Both the position numbers and the translations under genes were made by a program. From Gammaproteobacteria bacterium (GTDB lineage: Bacteria; Pseudomonadota; Gammaproteobacteria; Pseudomonadales; Azotimanducaceae), in contig PBTJ01000041.1 of assembly GCA_002726925.1 (NCBI GenBank), positions 12,239-17,780 on the forward strand: a DNA stretch of 5,542 nucleotides. The letters run 5' to 3'. The notes beneath the pieces are model-generated. The model was not told the DNA's origin. It saw only the letters and a list, made by a program, of their open reading frames with translations, and ran no database searches. Position 1 is the stretch's first letter, and every line of letters starts with the position of its first letter. Positions 5,321-5,542 of this stretch are shown piece by piece.

Positions 5321-5542
5321 ACGTCGAGTGTCGCGGCTCGAAGTCGCATTTTATTGTTATTTTGCATCGAAAAAGCACCTACATTGGCAGTAAGCAAACC
5401 CTTGAGGTTCGAATCTTTGACCGCCCTACAAACGGCAAAAGCCGCAGAGATCGAGCGTTTGCCCAAATTGCCAACCAGATTCAAACGCTGGTCGACCACC
5501 CCAATTCGCGAGCGCGCTGGAGGATTTTGCACAGGCGGTCGT
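5321..5542. other. Right-edge stretch with no confident gene
   Basis: No recognisable product lies here. A minus-strand frame is open from the window edge down to a TAA at 5305-5307 (about 75 codons from a GTG at 5530-5532). By rough hand count it has the most coding-like base composition: first codon positions are richest in G+C. Two plus-strand frames also remain open to the edge, one ending in codons for HPNSRARWRILHRR. A third possibility is the C-terminus of a minus-strand gene entering from the right and stopping at 5481-5483. None has a good ribosome site or a family motif I recognise, so I leave the region uncalled. Confidence 0.2.

Noticed and set aside
5406..5415. GGTTCGAATC resembling a tRNA T-arm loop
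   Set aside because: Flanking bases form only a weak wobble-rich stem, and no matching acceptor, D or anticodon arms are found about 60 bases upstream.
5305..5532. Minus-strand open frame of about 75 codons at the right edge
   Set aside because: It has somewhat coding-like composition but no ribosome site, no recognised motif, and competing open frames on the other strand, so it was not called as a gene.

Overview
The window looks like a chromosomal fragment from a gammaproteobacterium. The evidence is moderate, near-even GC, a tightly packed acyl-CoA degradation operon, and a membrane protein that aligns almost residue for residue (recalled from memory, no search run) with Pseudomonas-type prepilin peptidase PilD. 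No genus can be named from the sequence alone.

Left two thirds (9-3648, minus strand): a beta-oxidation operon transcribed from right to left. It runs thiolase (2419-3648), then a large acyl-CoA dehydrogenase subunit (1131-2360), then a small acyl-CoA dehydrogenase subunit (9-1127). The two dehydrogenases are 3 bases apart. Their motifs are complementary: the large one keeps the FAD signature and a candidate catalytic Glu, while the small one lacks both. This is the pattern of the heteromeric (alpha2beta2) dehydrogenases known from steroid side-chain and pimeloyl-CoA degradation. Together the genes would desaturate an acyl-CoA and later cleave the 3-ketoacyl-CoA; hydratase and hydroxyacyl-CoA dehydrogenase steps are not in the window, and the operon may continue past the left edge.

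Middle (3649-4701): a divergent intergenic region of about 190 bases with a promoter candidate and inverted repeats, then a plus-strand gene for a PilD-family protein (3838-4701, or from GTG 3811). It keeps the N-terminal domain (GSF...RLP, first CxxC, the glycine linked to methyltransferase activity) but has lost both catalytic aspartates. There is no Asp at all in its last 140 residues. It is uninterrupted, so it is better read as a pseudoenzyme than a decayed gene. This is the most unusual item in the window.

Right part (4702-5542): a short convergent gap with weak hairpins, a minus-strand gene for a small putative lipoprotein (4765-5244) that carries a perfect 16-base palindrome in its signal-peptide codons, and an AT-rich upstream region with short direct and inverted repeats. 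The last ~220 bases hold no gene I can call with confidence. I found no RNA gene, CRISPR array, insertion sequence or attachment site.
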